From the NCBI RefSeq assembly GCF_023856365.1, contig NC_064537.1, positions 2,929,001 to 2,993,000 on the forward strand: 64,000 nucleotides of DNA. Direction: 5' to 3'. How positions within the stretch are numbered: position 1 is the stretch's first letter; every line of letters starts with the position of its first letter. The notes beneath the pieces are model-generated. The model worked only from the letters and a program-made list of their open reading frames with translations, made no database searches and was not told where the DNA came from. This document shows positions 31,270 to 44,046 of this stretch, piece after piece. The DNA is from Brienomyrus brachyistius (taxonomy: Eukaryota > Chordata > Actinopteri > Osteoglossiformes > Mormyridae). The translations under genes were made by a program, and so were the position numbers.

Positions 31270-31368
31270 TTGATTGGTGGTAGAGATATCGGTCCGTCTG
31301 ATTGGTGGGACAAATATCAGTCCTTCTGATTGGTGGGATAGATATCGGTCTGCCTGATTGGTGGGACA
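31270..31368. repeat. Tandem repeat, 28 bp x 3.5
   Basis: Unit TGATTGGTGGGATAGATATC, then GGTCTGCC. Starts are at 31270, 31298, 31326 and 31354. Each unit carries ATTGG (inverted CCAAT). Confidence 0.88.
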
Positions 31369-31369
31369 G

Positions 31370-32224
31370 TTCCTGACTGTGGGGATGGCTTCTGCATGTT
31401 ACTGAGACGCATCTGTTTTGTCCCTCAGTGCAGATCGGGTGGTAAGGGGTCTCCAAATAGAGAGAGGGTGGGGGTCATTCCATGTGAGGTATTATTCTGG
31501 ACTCCGCAGAAGCATTGTCGTAAACATGGCTGTTTTTAGCAGCCGTGAAACGCAGCACTGCTGAGGTCATGTAGGACGGGGCTGCGGCCGGCTGGGGTCT
31601 CTCTGCCTTAAATATGGTAATATGTCAATAATAATGACTGGGACTGGGAGGTTTGTGTGCTGCAGTCCTGCCTGCTCCTGACACACTGCGTGCTTCCCGA
31701 CTGATTGTCCAGCTCCTGCCTCGTAAGTGTACAGATATGTCTCACACTTGTCTTTCCGTATTCGCAGGTTTCTGGTGTCTGCATTAATGTGCAAATCGCC
31801 ACTCCAAAAAAATCTTAAATTATTCAAATCAACTAATGCCCTTGACCTTGTAACCTGACACCTCGAGCGTGTGGATTTGGGTCCAGTCCCCGCTCCCTGT
31901 TCCTGTGACACGCTCCTGACGCTCTCCTGGTAAACCTGCTCACCACGGCCCTGTCCCCTCCCTTCCCTTCCCTGTGCGCTGAGATTATCTAAGCTGCCCC
32001 CGTATCAGTCTGACTGTAACTGTCTTTGTGGTTAAGATAAACATCCACAGATCTCTGTCTCTGTGTCCAGCTGAGTCACCGGTGACAAAACCGGTTTGGG
32101 CACCGAAGGTGACACCATCTCTGGGGTCTTGCTGAGTGATCATCAAAGAGCAGAGAGCAAAACACGTGAAAGTTTCCAACATGCAGGGTGATTGGCCATA
32201 ACTGGAAAAGATGCCTAATCTGAT
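31370..32224. other. Intergenic, nothing recognised
   Basis: The open frame on the minus strand at 31567-31911 has no recognisable domain. I see no other feature. Confidence 0.4.
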
Positions 32225-32311
32225 TGGGTGGAAATGTTCTGGAAGTGTTTTCTTGCCACTGCTGTGAAAATGTGCTATACAAATAAAATTGAACTGAATT
32301 GAATTGGGGCA
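32225..32311 (+). mobile_element. LINE-like 3' tail hosting a SINE insertion
   Basis: The sequence tgtgctatacaaataaaatt followed by gaactgaattgaatt is the classic tail of an abundant fish retroelement. The SINE at 32312 inserted right at its 3' end. Confidence 0.55.
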
Positions 32312-32666
32312 GGGGCGACATGGTGGTGCAGTGGTTAGCACTGTTGCCTCACACCTCTGGGACCCGGGTTCGAGTCTCCGCCTGGGTTGCATGTGTGTGG
32401 AGTTTGCATGTTCTCCCCATGCCGTCGTGGGGTTTCCTCCGGGTACTCCGGTTTCCCCCCACAGTCCAAAAACATGCTGAGGCTGACTGAAGTTGCTAAA
32501 TTGCCCGTAGGTGTGCATGTGCGAGTGAATGGTGTGTGAGTGTGCCCTGCGATGGGCTGGCCCCCCATCCTGGGTTGTTCCCTGCCTCGTGCCCATTGCT
32601 TCCGAGATAGGCTCCGGACCCCCCACGACCCAGTAGGATAAGCGGTTCGGAAAATGGATGGATGGA
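32312..32666 (+). mobile_element. tRNA-derived SINE (family B), full length with perfect 12-bp target duplication
   Basis: A-box region GTGGTGCAGTGGTTAGCACT and B box GGGTTCGAGTCTC, then the body (gttctccccatgccgtcgtg, aaattgcccgtaggtgtgc, cgatgggctggccccccatc) and tail (ATGG)n. TGAATTGGGGCA flanks it at 32300-32311 and 32667-32678 without mismatch. That marks a target-primed retrotransposition event and a young insertion. Confidence 0.93.
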
Positions 32667-32678
32667 TGAATTGGGGCA

Positions 32679-35120
32679 TGCAAGTGCTTCAGTGATAGCC
32701 TGAGGGTCATAGGAATATATTCCTGGCTGTTACTCAATCTGTATGGCTTGGTGTGAAATTGCCCCCTACACCACTTCACCCCCCCCCCCCCCCCCCCCAA
32801 TCATGTGAGATTAACATGACACGGCACTTGCTCCGTCTCCCAGGAGATGGGACAGGGGTGACATGGAAACTGACTGGACCATAAAAGTCAATGAGAGGTT
32901 TACCCCCCCCCCCCCACAGAGACACCGTTGGGCTGCCTTGAAGGGTCACACGCTTACCCTCCCATCTGTGAGCCACAGGGGGTCTGTGCTTAAATACACG
33001 TGTCTGCAAGTTGGTTAGATCCATTTATTCCCACTGTGCTCTCTATCTGCCCCCCCCTCCCCCCCCAGGGTTTCTTTTTAATCTTTCACCACAGCAATTA
33101 TTAGCTTAGCATATTCGCCTAGCATATTCGCCTGACTGTCCTGGGTGATGGTATATATCACTAGGGGAGGGCAGTGACAACTACTGAATCGAATCCGGTA
33201 TCAAATAACTGATTAATCTGTGCACTTTGAATAGGACGTGTTCCACAAGCATCGCGGCTGTCGCTAGGAGTCTGAGGCGTTCAGAAGTGGGGGATGTACG
33301 GCCAGGGTGAGTCAGCTGAAGTGTGTTAAAAGTGCGACAACTGACCCCATTCGGCAATCAGCCCCTGCCCCCTGTTCAAAGCCCTTGGCTGTTGGTGGCT
33401 CTTTGACAGACCTTCACTGTAACTGGCTCTAATCCCGCGGGGAGGGGGGGGCTTGGTTGCCTCGACACGGGTACTAAACTGAAATTACTCCGGAGGAGTG
33501 TCCATCTGTGTAAACATGTCAGCGAGAGAATGGAAGCCATGGCACTGGACGGAAACCCAGTGGCAACAAACATCACTCAGCTGCATCCAGCCTCCAGGGA
33601 AATGATACGCTAGACGGAGATCACGTTTTCATAAGAATCTCGCTGATTCAATCCTGCCATCCTATCCTCTCTCCGTGAGGGGTGAAATACAGGATTAGCT
33701 TACAGACACAAACGTCGAACATCACTGGTCCCAGGTATGGTTACTGTCACATTGGCAGCAACAGTGAGCTCCCCCTGGTTGCTGGGGGGGGGGGTTCATT
33801 TCAACCAAACTCTCAATTTCTGTGGTGACAAGGAGTCAAATCAACGAGTCAAAGGTCCTCACTCCTCCTCACGGAGTTGCTACTTTACTACTTTCTACAA
33901 GTCAGGGTGGTCGATGAAGAATGTGTTGGACTCATCCTCAGACCCCAGGTGACTCCTGATGCCCCCCAGGACTCTGTTACCGGGTCGTCACGTTAACCGC
34001 GGCCGAGTGACTCGAATATGTCAAAGCGACGGGGGGTGGGGAGGGCGTGTAAGAGCACAGACTCTCGCCGATTATCAGCCGGACAGGAGATGGATCCAAA
34101 ACCGGGAAGGACGTTCTCTGCTCCGAGCTGAGAGACGCCTCTCAGCGATACTTACATTATTTATTTTGCTGGCTGGGGTTTTTATACAAACTGCCATTCT
34201 CTGCTGAGGCTGTAAACTCTCCCAGTTTTGCGGAAGGATGTCGGCCCCCACCCCTGAGGGCCAGAAGCACGGTGACGTTCAGGAGTCAGCTTCGGCCGAC
34301 ATCTCCGTGCTTATCGATCATCACCTGGTCTAATGCATTTACCGATATGTTATCGGTTTCCATGGATACATTAGTGGCTCCAACTGGGATAAGCGCTTTG
34401 TGGCCCCATCCAACCATGGGGGGGTGCAGTCTCCCCCCGTGACTGCAGCTCAAAAACATGGAGGGACACGCTGGTGGGACAGCTCACAGGGTGATGACGG
34501 TGGGCTCCCACCCATTCTGGAAACCAGACATGCTGTAGGGGGAGGTTCTTTCCACCCTCTCCTGTAAACCCGCCCACCCTTCCTTCCCGAGGGGGGCGAG
34601 TGTAACTAGGTCCAGGTGGGGGCAGGGGCACCCTGTTCCGTCAGTTCTGTGACTACCTCTCCTCTCCCGATATGGCCGCTTGCGAGAATGTCGGCTTTGT
34701 TCATGGGGGTGGTGACAATTACATTCCTCCAAGGCCATCGTTGGGGGGGTGGAGGCCTCTGAAAATGGTTCTGGGTGGGATGGCCAACCAGGCTCGCATC
34801 CCAACCCGGTCCTGACACTGTCCAGATTGCCCCGGGTCGGTGGGCACCCCTTACAAGCCTACAAGGAATGTGGAGAATGTCAGAGCCTCCGACAAGCACC
34901 AGGCTTCTCCTGGCCGGAACGTGGTAGAGCAATACCACACTATGGTGGGAGGAATTCGGGAGGGGACCATGGCCGGGGGGGGGGGGGATAGTAATCAAGT
35001 GGTCAGGAGTATGATACAGGGGCGGGGCCATTGGCCCCAGGTGAAGGCTGATTGGCAGCAAAGTTGCCCCTCCCCATTAATCACCAGTTCACCAAAGGAA
35101 ATCCTACAGTCACTGGTGCT
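32679..35120. other. Gene desert, no coding exon recognised
   Basis: Contains long C and G runs (about 32779-32798, 32905-32918, 33786, 34976-34987). Open frames near 34606-35061 have no recognisable domain. Confidence 0.4.
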
Positions 35121-35121
35121 A

Positions 35122-35190
<69 letters not shown>

Positions 35191-35218
35191 CCTATCTATC
35201 TATCTATCTATCTATCTA
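35122..35218. repeat. (CTAT)n microsatellite
   Basis: About 24 tetranucleotides, interrupted by a single CTAC near 35190. Confidence 0.97.
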
Positions 35219-35945
35219 ACAAATGTCACTTTCCTCCATTTCATATCTCCGCACCCGTGAGATCATATTCTAAACATTGCCCTCTCATGACCACTCAGGG
35301 TACTGCGGGCGGCTCCAGCTGATTTGATTGCTGTGCTTTTGGCCTTGTCATGCTATTAAACCGCCTGTGTATTTTGGTTCCCTGTCTGGAGGGGATCCAG
35401 TGGTGGAAGGTATGAGTCACGCCATGTATGTGTGTGCGTGTGAGAGTGTGTGAGTGTGTGCGTGTGAGAGTGTGCGTGTGTGTGAGAGAGCAGTGGGATC
35501 TGTAGCTGAAGGACACGCTGAAATTCAAACTGGGACCGCCCCCCCCCCGCCCCCCCCCGCCCCCCCCAAGCACGCCTTGCTTCCCATTACAGTCAGCCTC
35601 TCCCCCATGGCCCAGATCTTCCCTTCCGCCTTTCGCTCACTGCCTCTCTCTTCCATTTCTGGGGGGGAGGTTTGCTCACCATAATAACCAGCGACCACTG
35701 ACCGTGGTGTGAACCTCGGCGTGGCCGATATGTTAACATCGGGCGAGACTTTCGGACCCCCCTGTGGGTCAGTGTGTGACCAGGTGGCTTCACGCCGGGG
35801 CCACGCTCACACGGCGGTCTGCCCCCTCCCCCGTGGGAGAGAGGGACGAATGCGTGCACGCTCCGCACCCACAGCGTCCTCTTCCTCACTGTCACCGGAG
35901 TCATTTTAACGTTTCTGATCCAGGAGGAGCATGGTAGACATCTGG

Positions 35946-35998
35946 GTCAGAGTCAGCGCGAGTCAGAGTCAGCGCGAGTCAGAGTCAGCGCGAGTCAG
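35946..35998. repeat. Tandem repeat, 16 bp x 3
   Basis: GTCAGAGTCAGCGCGA is repeated three times without change. Confidence 0.85.
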
Positions 35999-35999
35999 C

Positions 36000-38620
36000 C
36001 CCGACCCAGAGCTGCTATCAGGTCCAACAGCACCAACCTGTTTCAGCTCTTATACTGCGCAGTCTGACCGGAAGGCCTCTGTACCAGAACACTGGGTCCA
36101 TTTCTCCACAAAGAGACCACTGTACATTTCACACTTTGTTCCAGCACATTCCGACAGCTTGATTCACTCTTCCATGTCACCCAGGGCCTCCCCAGCACCC
36201 TGGACCCTTGGAAATGCCAAGGGTGGCAGGCAGGAAGCTGACTCCCATCAACCCCCCCCCCCCCCCCACCAACAAGAAAAGGCCAATTCACCCCCAGATC
36301 AACAGGCACAGAGAGCCAAGCACAGATTGGAACATCCCCCTACCCCCCAGCTCCCACTCCCGATAGATACGGGCGGTGGGAGAATGTCCCACCCCCTGAC
36401 CAGACCTGCCATATTTAGAAGGGCAAATTTTAAGACTTGCTGTCTTTCCATTTGCTCCGCCCATCAGCATCATGCTTAATGGCAGCTGGGTGCTCAGCTG
36501 AGCCGAAGGCCGTCTGTGGGCCGCTGGAATGTCAGCCGTGTCCGTTACGGGTGCCAGGCAGGGGGCGGAGGTATGTGGCAAAGGCCAGGATTCGCTGCCC
36601 AACCGGGTGGCAGACAGACTGTCACCTGCGTGGGGGGGTTCCACGTCACATTTGTCCATTACGAGCAGGTAGGTAAAGCTTAAAGCAGCTATGTGGGGGG
36701 GGGGGCAGATGAACATATAGTGCATGTTTTTGAATGCTGCAGCTCCCCTCAATTTAAGGTGCCACGGTTACCCCCTGGGATTTAGCCACCTCGTCCCCTA
36801 TCCCCCCCCCCCCCCCCCCCCACATCTCTTCCTCTAGGCCCGACCCCCCACTGGCCACGGATTCCACGGGTGGGGCTGTTTTTTCTCTCACGTGTTCCGG
36901 CACGCGAGCTGGTTTGCAGAGCGAAACTGAACCCTGGCTCAGGGATTGGCCAGCCTGTGCTGTCAGTCATCTGGGTTCGGAGCCCACCCCCATGGCCTGA
37001 TGGGGGAGGGGAGAGGAGCCGACCACCACGTGTTTTATATGGCTGCTGGAGCCGTGCACGCCTCTGATTTGTTTCATGTGTTTCTGCAGTACCCCCCTCG
37101 CCCCCCCCCACCACACACACACTGAGCCAAACTGCATATTTGTTCACCTCTCCCTCCCGCTGGAGCCCCACAACCCCAGCCCAACTCTCACATGTGGAGA
37201 ACTGAACTCTTTATTCACAGATGCCCCCCACCCCCCCTGGGCCAGTAATATGAGTCATCTGTCGGCTATGATGCTATGGAATATAAGAGCCTCAGAGGCT
37301 CCCGTGACGTCGCAGTGATCCCCCGTCCTCCTCTTTGGGGGGGGGGGGGTGATGTTTGTGCCATGTCTGCATTTGGCATGCGTGTGGTCCTTTAAGCTGG
37401 CAGCTGCCTCATGGCCAGATGCTGATTGGTTGATGCCAAGGTGGGCGTGGCTATATGTGGGTGTGAACTTGTGTTTCGAACCCCGCCTTCCCCACTCCCC
37501 AGCAAACACAGGGTGTCTTTTACGATCCTCCACTGTCCTGCCCCAAATTGGCACTGCAGCCCCCTATGTGTGAACAGCTGTCTGCTTGGGTGTCATTCAC
37601 CTCCCTTGAATGGGAGGGTGGGGGGGCTACTTTCGCATTCCTCGGCAAACCCGCCCCAAACCCCTGGTGAGGCCCTCTCTGCTGACCCCGATGCCACCAT
37701 ACTGATTAGCATCCTGCCCCAGCCAGAGGGTGCAAGTGTGACCCCTTCTGCCCCAAAACTGTCTGCCAGGTCATGACATCACAGGTCTGAGGACCCCGTG
37801 CTGCAGGGCCCCCGCCACTCCACACGGTTATGGGTCTCTGAAACCCCCCAGGAAAGCTCCCTGCGAAATCTCCCGAGGAATTCTTCATGCAGTGTCTGAC
37901 GACTGCGCTGCCCGGTCTCTCCTCTCCAGCTTACCCCTCAGAAATGCCATCCCATAATGCTCTGCCCATCTCACATCTCTGTCTCTGTGCACATTTCATC
38001 CTCCTCTTACTCCGATGTAGTTGATACTATCTAATGTCTAATATTTACTTTCGTCTAATATCATATAGGACATTAAAAAGGAATGCAGTTGTCTACTCAG
38101 CTAGTAATGGTCACCTGTAAGCGAAGGCTGTATGCCCCCCCCCAGCTTTAGAATCAGCCATGTTACCTCACTGCCCCCCTCCCCACCCCCACCACCCAGT
38201 AGAACCAAAATCCCTCTCAGCTTGTCCTCTAAAGGGGCTGGTCTTACAGACTCACCTGTCCACTTAGGGTCGTAATTGAGGACATCAGGGGGACTTATGC
38301 AATAAAGGCACTCAAACGGGGGGGTGGCATGTGCCAGGCCAGCGTGAGAACAGCTATCTGATACGCTGGGGTCATGTGACACCTAAGTGGGGCCAGGCCA
38401 GCGTCCGCACAAGACTGTTTCCACAAGAGAGAGAGGCAGCAGCTGGGAGAAGGAGTCCGCTCAGCCACACATCACAGCAGCCAATTAGCATGCAGCCATA
38501 GAAATGGCCACACCCCCTTCCTTTCCCCAATCAACATGAATAAAATCAATATTTGATGTAGCACATGAGAATAATTGTGGGTTAAGGTAAGCGCTATAAA
38601 ACAATGTTGGGGAAAAAGTG
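36000..38620. other. Gene desert, C/G-run rich, no coding exon recognised
   Basis: Homopolymer C or G runs of about 10-20 bases occur near 36252, 36695, 36803-36822 and 37338. No domain is recognisable in any open frame. Confidence 0.4.
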
Positions 38621-38624
38621 TGAT

Positions 38625-38739
38625 ACATCCATCTGTTTTCTGTAGCCACTTATCTTGTGGGGATCCTGAGCCTGTCCTGGGAGCTGTGAGAGCAAGACAA
38701 GGAATAACCCAGGATGGGGCACGAACCCATCAGAGAGCG

Positions 38740-38773
<34 letters not shown>

Positions 38774-39235
38774 CACGCACACACACACACTCACACACGC
38801 GCACACACACACTCACACACACGCACACACACACACACACACGCGCACACACACACTCACACACACTCACACACGCGCACACACACACTCGCACACACGC
38901 ACTCACACACGCGCACACACACACTCACGCACACACTCACACACACACACGCACACACACTCACACACACGCACGCACACACACACACACGCACACACAC
39001 ACTCATGCACCACACACGCACACACACACACTCAAACACCTACAGGCTATTTGCCAACTCCAAGTCACTGCTGCCTGTTTTTGGACTGTGGTGGGAAAGC
39101 AGAGCAGCCAGAGGAAACCTTACAATGACACAGGAAGAACATGCAAACACACACACATGGAACCCTCACGAAGACCTGAACACAGATCCCAGCGGTGGGA
39201 GGTGACAGTGTTAATCACAGTGGCAACTGCCATAC
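38625..39235 (-). mobile_element. Old family B SINE split by an internal CA-rich microsatellite
   Basis: Left flank: ccatctgttttctgtagcca, then cttatcttgtggggatcctg and aacccaggatggggcacgaa, which is the 3' half of the SINE on the minus strand. Right flank: tttttggactgtggtgggaa, gaacatgcaaacacacacac and aacacagatcccagcggtgg, which is its 5' half. Between them, about 38738-39035, lies roughly 300 bp of CA repeats with regular tCAC and gCAC interruptions. The expansion sits where intact copies have a gtgtgagtgtg stretch. Confidence 0.8.
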
Positions 39236-39238
39236 GTA

Positions 39239-39710
39239 TACAACCCCCTTACAAAAAAGTTGTAACGCTATAAAATGTAAATTAAAAACGGAATGCGACG
39301 ATTTGCAAGTTATAAAACCTATATTTAACTGAAAATAGAACAAAGGCAACATAACAAATGGTGAAACTCAGGAGTTTTATTGTTTCATGACAAATATGTG
39401 CTCAATTTGAATTTGATGCCAGCAACACTTTCAGAGAAGTTAGGGCCGGTCGTGTTTCACCACCTTGCTGCCTCACCTCCTCTTTTAACAACATTCTGTA
39501 AACGTTTGGGAACCGAGGAGACCAGTTGCTGGAGTTTTGAAAGTGAAATGCTGCCCCATCTTGCCTGATATACAGTTCGGGTCGTATTTTTCTTGCCATG
39601 ATGCGTTCACAGTATGAACGGCTGATGTGAGGGACGTTTTCTTCTGCAAGCAGCTGACGTTCAGGATTTCTGAGAGATTCAGTCAGATCAAAAATCATGA
39701 AGTAAGTCTG
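39239..39710. mobile_element. Decayed DNA transposon with TACAACCCC end
   Basis: The left end TACAACCCCCTTACAAAAAA, then gttgtaacgctataaaatg, resembles the terminus of a DNA transposon family common in fish (TACAACCCC..AAAAGTTG). The minus strand keeps an open frame across most of 39402-39737 that may be a transposase remnant, but I cannot assign a domain. The right end is not identified. Confidence 0.5.
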
Positions 39711-39947
39711 TCCAACTTGGGGGGAGAGGGGGTGCATGTCAGGCTTCTGAAATCAGGGCTTGAATGGTGTTGGGATTCCCCCACACCCCACTCCAACACA
39801 CAGACTATACGTATTTGTGCAGATATGAGGTCACGGCCTAGGCTCAGGCTGATACCGTTAGACTCCCCATACAGTCCAAAGGGCCTTCTCCTACATCAGC
39901 CCCCAGATCAGCCCTCCGCCCTTTCTCACGGCACCGCAAGGCCTGCT

Positions 39948-40990
39948 CCCCCCCACGATGCCCGCTGCCTGACAGCCCATGACTGACCTTACACATCCCC
40001 CCCACGATGCCCGCTGCCTGACAGCCCATGACTGACCTTACACATCCCCCCCACGATGCCCGCTGCCTGATAGCCCATGACTGACCTTACACATCCCCCC
40101 CACGATGCCCGCTGCCTGACAGCCCATGACTGACCTTACACATCCCTCCCACTATGCCCGCTGCCTGACAGCCCATGACTGACCTTACACATCCCCCCAC
40201 GATGCCCGCTGCCTGACAGCCCATGACTGACCTTACACATCCCCCCACGATGCCCGCTGCCTGACAGCCCATGACTGACCTTACACATCCCCCCCACGAT
40301 GCCCGCTGCCTGACAGCCCATGACTGACTTTACACATCCCCCCTGCACGATGCCCGCTGCCTGACAGCCCATGACTGAACTTACACGTACCCCCCACGCT
40401 GTGTGCCGCCTGACCAGCCATGACTGAGTTTACACGTCCCCCCCTGCGATGCCCGCTGCCTGACCGGCCATGACTGAGCTTACACGTCCCCCCCCTGCGA
40501 TGCCCGCTGCCTGACAGCCCATGACTGACCTTACACGTCCCCCCCTGCGATGCCCGCTGCCTGATAGCCCATGACTGACCTTACACATCCCCCCCAGGAT
40601 GCCCGCTGCCTGACAGCCCATGACTGACTTTACACATCCCCCCTGCACGATGCCCGCTGCCTGACAGCCCATGACTGACCTTACACATCCCCCCCACGAT
40701 GCCCGCTGCTTAACAGTCCATGACTGACCTTACACATCCCCCCCACGATGCCCGCTGCTTGACAGTCCATGACTGACCTTACACATCCCCCCCATGCGAT
40801 GCCTGCCACCTGACAGCCCATGACTCAGCTTACACGTCCCCCCCCCCGCACGATGCCCACCGTCTGACAGCCCATGACTGAACTTACACGTACCCCCCAC
40901 GCTGTGTGCCGCCTGACAGCCCATGACTGAGTTTACACGTCCCCCCTCTGCGATGCCCGCTGCCTGACAGCCCATGACTGACCTTACACG
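39948..40990. repeat. Minisatellite, about 49 bp x 21
   Basis: Unit CCCGCTGCCTGACAGCCCAT, then GACTGACCTTACACATCCCC and CCCACGATG. C-run length varies from unit to unit, and a divergent unit (gctgtgtgccgcctgac) occurs twice, near 40400 and 40900. The variable C runs break the reading frame, so no long frame spans the array. Confidence 0.93.
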
Positions 40991-41619
40991 AGCCCTTTCA
41001 AACCGCCAGCTGCTCTGATTACCCTGGACGCCAAGGGCCATGTGGTGGCCCGTGGTTAAGGACTCGGAACGTGGAAGGTCCTGGTCCGCTTCCAGGACCG
41101 GCTGGGCCAGCGGGCCGAGAGCCTGAAATGATTTAGCGCAGGGACAGTTCCAGCTCAATATGTGTTTATTTTGGGTAAAAGTGAGGAGCAGGAATTCCGT
41201 GCAGGGTGTCCCCTGTGCTGCACATGTGGGAAGGGGCTCCGGGCTCCGTATTTACAAAAGATGGGCAGAGCCAAGGATCAGCATGTCAGTGTATCTTTGG
41301 ATACGTCAACATTTGGTTGTTTTCACAAATGATTTTTGATTCATATTTTTACTGAATGAATGCATTGTATGATGACTGCACATTTACGAAAATGACATGT
41401 ACAAATGTATTAATTGCAGAAATGTAAATTTGTAAATCTGTATGAATTGCACACAGTTTGAGACTTACACATAGTCATTGACTTCTGCATTTTACTGCCC
41501 CCTCCACCCCCCTGGGACAGTACAGACATGGTGACTTCGATGCCAAACTGGTCCTCAAACACCCAGGTTCCTTGGTTATGTACACGTTTCACTGAGCTCC
41601 TTCCTTGTGCCTGGGTGCC

Positions 41620-41905
41620 TGCTATGTTACGTTTGTGTTCTCCTATGTTCCTTCTTGGTGTCTGGACGTTCCCCACGTTCTGTGCTTTTGTGTGGATGTT
41701 CTCCTACATTCCCTGTTTAAGTGTGTACGTTCTCCTGTTTCACATTTAAGTGTGTACATTCCCCAGCATTCCTTGTTTGCGTTTCGATTCCGCCTTACCT
41801 TGCCTGTTTACGTGTGTACATTCTTATATGTTTTTTGTTTGTGTGTTCTATTATGCTCCATGTTTGTGTTTGGAAGTTCTCCCACGTTCCTGGTCTACAC
41901 AGATA
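41620..41905. repeat. Degenerate tandem repeat, about 35-40 bp
   Basis: Recurring tgttctcctacattccctgt and ttgtgtgtacattc motifs at irregular spacing. An open frame at 41605-42030 gives an apparently hydrophobic, Cys/Val/Phe-rich product. That composition comes from the repeat, and I do not call a gene. Confidence 0.6.
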
Positions 41906-41909
41906 GCTT

Positions 41910-42567
41910 TTCCACGCCACTTGGCATGGTGTGCTTTCTGACTCAGACTGGCTTATCCTCCAGAATAGTGGTGGGGGGGCATCGCCACAGGCATGATCAG
42001 GCAGCATCAAACAAAGGGATGTTGTGTTAGGAGATCCCCCCTGTCCAGCACCCCCCCCCCCCCCCCACCCAACTTTGCTGAGCTGGGAAAAAAAATCACT
42101 GCTTACATCTTCCTGCCTACAGTCCTCCCTCGTGAGGCATGGACATCATTCCACATTCCCACCACAGCCTCGCTGGCCAGCCAGCCAGCGTCTGAAGCAG
42201 CACCTTCACAGCACCACTCGTCAGCGAGGGGGGGTCAAACAGACATGTGTGTGCTGTGGCAACACACATTGACTCTGTTTGCCCAGGCTGAACTGTATTA
42301 GAGCCGTTACCCCCCAGCCCATTTGATCTACACCATTGTTTATCAGATAGTTCACATCACCTTCCTCCCTCCACACACTAAAAGCTTTTAATAACAAATT
42401 AATATTCACAACTTTGATCAACAGCACAGTGCCAGTGGGTGTGGAGATTCAGACAACTCAGTTCATTGATTTTTTTAATATGGTGCTTTCACAACATAGT
42501 AGCCCCAAGGTACTTGGCAAGGGCGTGGGGCTGTCTATTACTTATAGAAAATGGTGTGTGAAAACGA

Positions 42568-42656
<89 letters not shown>

Positions 42657-43987
42657 ATGCTAGAGACAGTGGAGGAGAGGAATCAGGCTGGCTCTTCATT
42701 TTCATTCACAGGTTTGTCATCTGTGTTTATGGCTGACTCTCTGGCCAGTAGCCGTGGTAACTGTGGTAAGTGATGCACCACACTCTGGGGTAAATGACTA
42801 TTTCTAGTTACGTGGCACAAGCAGCATGCGTGGGCTGTGTGGTGCGTGTGCGATGCCATTCGGTGTCCCAGCAGCACCGAGCTCTATATGCGAGACCCGA
42901 TGAGAGAGCGGCTGATCCTCTGACGGTCATGTTGTGCGTTTACACTGAACCGGGCCGCTTAGAAGCAGCTTCAGTGCAGCTCCTTGCCCAATAGCTATAC
43001 AGAGAACCCCACCCCAAACAAAATGCCTTCGAAGGGCTGGTGGTTGATGAGAGCCAAGGATGTAAAGCCGGCATCCTGGTTTTCCTGTGTGTTATTGTAG
43101 AGGGCTGGTGCTGTGGGGCTGGGGGGGTCATGTCTGTAACAGCATCCAGACAGTAAGCAGACAGAGTGTCAGTCTGAAGCTCTGCCGGATCGGTGTGACA
43201 CTCAGCCTGTTTGCTGGAGACACGAAAAATGGCACGAACTGGAAAAAGCCTGAACACGCTCATCCTCAGAGACACACACACATACAAACTCATACACACA
43301 CACGCACACACACAGAGTTGGCCTGACTACATGTGTATATGTGCCCGCAAGTCCTATCCATTCATCCTCTGAACACCTGCTCATGGGGGAAGGACTCACC
43401 TTGTCCGGCAAACTCGGAGAGGTGACATACTTGGAGAATATTCCTTGAAATTTGTTTCTGTACTACATTACCCATGATGCTCAGTCGTCTGGGCTGTCAC
43501 GAAAATAACAGGTTATAAGTTCTCTTGGAGCACTTATACCTTCCCATCACATCATCAGGAATGTCCCTCTATGTCCTATGAATTCATGGGGCCCAGATTA
43601 TGCCCTCAAACCCCAGAAGGTGTGGGATTATACCGGAACACGACGCGACTCCTCAGAGCCTGGGCAGAGATGGAGGCTATGAGTGCTGACCTTTCTGCGA
43701 ATATTCCCGTAGGCGTGCGACGTGGCCGCCGGGTGCCTGACATTACCGCGGGCGACCTCAGTCAGAAGAAGGCCGCTTTCATTTTAGATTTCACAAGAGG
43801 CCTCCTGTGCTCGGCCCGGCCCGGTCTGCCCACCCCAAAAGTTCAGATGACAAAAATGCCATTGGCGGGAGCCAGAAGACTCTTAAATTTTGTTAATTCC
43901 ACCCTCTGTCTTTATTTAAAGTCACGATTCCCCTTTTCAGGGACGCAGCCTGGTCGAAACCCACGGCTGTGTATCAGTCGGCCTCTC
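41910..43987. other. Gene desert with one microsatellite; no coding exon recognised
   Basis: A C run is at about 42052-42066 and a (GAAA)n tract at 42570-42656. Short CA runs occur near 43275-43315. No domain is recognisable. Confidence 0.4.
42570..42656. repeat. (GAAA)n microsatellite
   Basis: About 21 uninterrupted copies of GAAA. Confidence 0.97.
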
Positions 43988-44004
43988 TGTCAGCAGGTTG
44001 GAAT

Positions 44005-44044
<40 letters not shown>
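43988..44044. repeat. (CA)n microsatellite
   Basis: A pure dinucleotide tract next to a family A SINE. Confidence 0.95.

Positions 44045-44046
<2 letters not shown>

Noticed and set aside
38575..39273. 232-codon His/Thr-rich open frame
   Set aside because: CA-repeat translation within a SINE.
41605..42030. Hydrophobic, cysteine-rich 141-codon open frame resembling a membrane protein
   Set aside because: The composition follows from a degenerate pyrimidine-rich tandem repeat. There is no conserved motif or splice context.
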